Source: Sinotaia quadrata
Lineage: Eukaryota; Mollusca; Gastropoda; Architaenioglossa; Viviparidae
NCBI GenBank assembly: GCA_028829895.1
Contig: CM054184.1
Location: 20,223,201-20,287,200 of the forward strand
Reading direction: 5' to 3'
Length of the DNA: 64,000 nucleotides
Shown: piece by piece, positions 63,573 to 64,000 of the stretch
How positions within the stretch are numbered: the first letter of the stretch is position 1
Layout of the letters: each line of letters begins with the position of its first letter
Made by a program: the position numbers and the translations under genes
The notes under the pieces: generated by a model
Seen by the model: only the letters and a program-made list of their open reading frames with translations
Database searches by the model: none
Told to the model about the DNA's origin: nothing

Positions 63573-64000
63573 CTACCTCTTCAGTACCTTTCTTGTATTT
63601 ATGATAATTTGTGCAACTAGCAGATTTGTGTGTGTGTGTTCACGCAGTTTATGCAAACTGCTGTATGCTGGTCGGGACCTAGCATCGTCATATCGGTCAG
63701 CAGCATCTGCGATTCGTTCGATAGATTCTAACTTCCTCTCAGCTAGAAATATCACTAATTCCGGCTGGTATGTACTGAGAACTAGCTCTTTGACTATTTC
63801 TTCTCTGATACCTTCGTAAGTTTGGGAAACTTTGGCTAATTCCATCCATTTCTGGAAGAGATCTGTAACCCTTTTGAAATACTGTACATGCATTTCAATC
63901 GTCTGCTTTCACGAAATTTCCTTCTGTACATTTCCGCCGTAAGTTTATAACGTCTAAGCAATGCGGTTATATTCCTCTCTCACGTTATCTCGTAACAATC
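63573..64000 (-). pseudogene. SCAN-like gag capsid region, frameshifted
   Basis: From the right edge the minus strand reads ALLRRYKLTAEMYRRKF, then a frame change near 63893. It continues with LFQKWMELAKVSQTYEGIRE, IVKELVLSTYQPELVIFLAE and ESIERIADAADRYDDAR. The helix pattern (YR..F; W.EL.K...TYE.L...I..E; ELA.FL.ER; A..AD.Y) is that of the SCAN domain, which is known to derive from gag of Gmr1-like gypsy elements. The gag N terminus lies outside the window. Confidence 0.82.

Larger units (their letters stand above)
61568..64000 (-). mobile_element. Ty3/gypsy fragment with Gmr1-type order (gag-PR-INT-RT)
   Basis: Read on the minus strand the order is SCAN-like gag, CCHC knuckle, protease, integrase N-terminal lead-in, integrase C-terminal domain, then reverse transcriptase. 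Integrase before RT is the Ty1/copia-like arrangement known in the Gmr1 group of Ty3/gypsy elements. The copy is dead: gag and RT are frameshifted, the integrase catalytic core is missing at about 62815, and the RT breaks off at 61568 so RNase H and the 3' LTR are absent. The 5' end lies beyond the right edge. It is less decayed than the relic at 9.5-11.7 kb. Confidence 0.88.

Noticed and set aside
63442..63819. Plus-strand 125-aa ORF at the right edge
   Set aside because: It is the antisense shadow of the gag and zinc-knuckle frames on the minus strand.

Overview
This is animal (metazoan) genomic DNA, AT-rich and very poor in coding sequence. Evidence for this: one intron-containing gene with GT-AG splice sites in consistent phase, long (GATA)n, (CA/TG)n and (GA)n microsatellites, and decayed Ty3/gypsy and LINE fragments. 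The small secreted cysteine-rich gene and SCAN-like gypsy gag fit a lophotrochozoan, most likely a mollusc, but the species is inference. There are no bacterial-style operons, rRNA genes, convincing tRNA genes or CRISPR arrays.

Region by region. (1) 1-7.8 kb: a minus-strand gene for a small secreted cysteine-rich (EB/EGF-like) protein. Three coding exons are visible (7645-7696 signal peptide, 5795-5863, 343-462), all joined in phase 1; the 3' part lies beyond base 1. Its introns hold polypyrimidine tracts, microsatellites and a LINE fragment. (2) 9.5-11.7 kb: a plus-strand, frame-broken relic of a Ty3/gypsy element (gag, CCHC knuckle, protease, integrase HHCC region). (3) 11.7-17.3 kb: unassigned DNA with an (AG)n run, a 43-bp tandem repeat and a GC-richer patch with a repeated 30-bp motif. 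(4) 17.3-60.0 kb: a large degenerate tandem duplication. Unit A (19,985-36,863) and unit B (41,325-56,084) align nearly end to end. The heads of the units recur at 18.4-19.9, 37.8-41.3 and 58.5-60.0 kb, and an older diverged copy lies at 17.3-18.9 kb. (5) 61.5-64.0 kb: a minus-strand Ty3/gypsy fragment with a SCAN-like gag and integrase upstream of reverse transcriptase, the Gmr1-type order, with the integrase catalytic core deleted.

The most informative content is structural. Comparing units A and B defines a 1,723-bp LTR-like insertion with a 5-bp target-site duplication and an intact empty site. It also shows a 16-bp-arm hairpin produced by a template-switch-like micro-inversion, unequal copy number in a 52-bp tandem repeat, several indels, and an abrupt change in inter-copy identity at about 31.5/50.7 kb that suggests gene conversion or a two-step origin. 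No functional gene can be supported inside the duplicated units. Identity values are estimates from reading the sequence by eye, not computed alignments.
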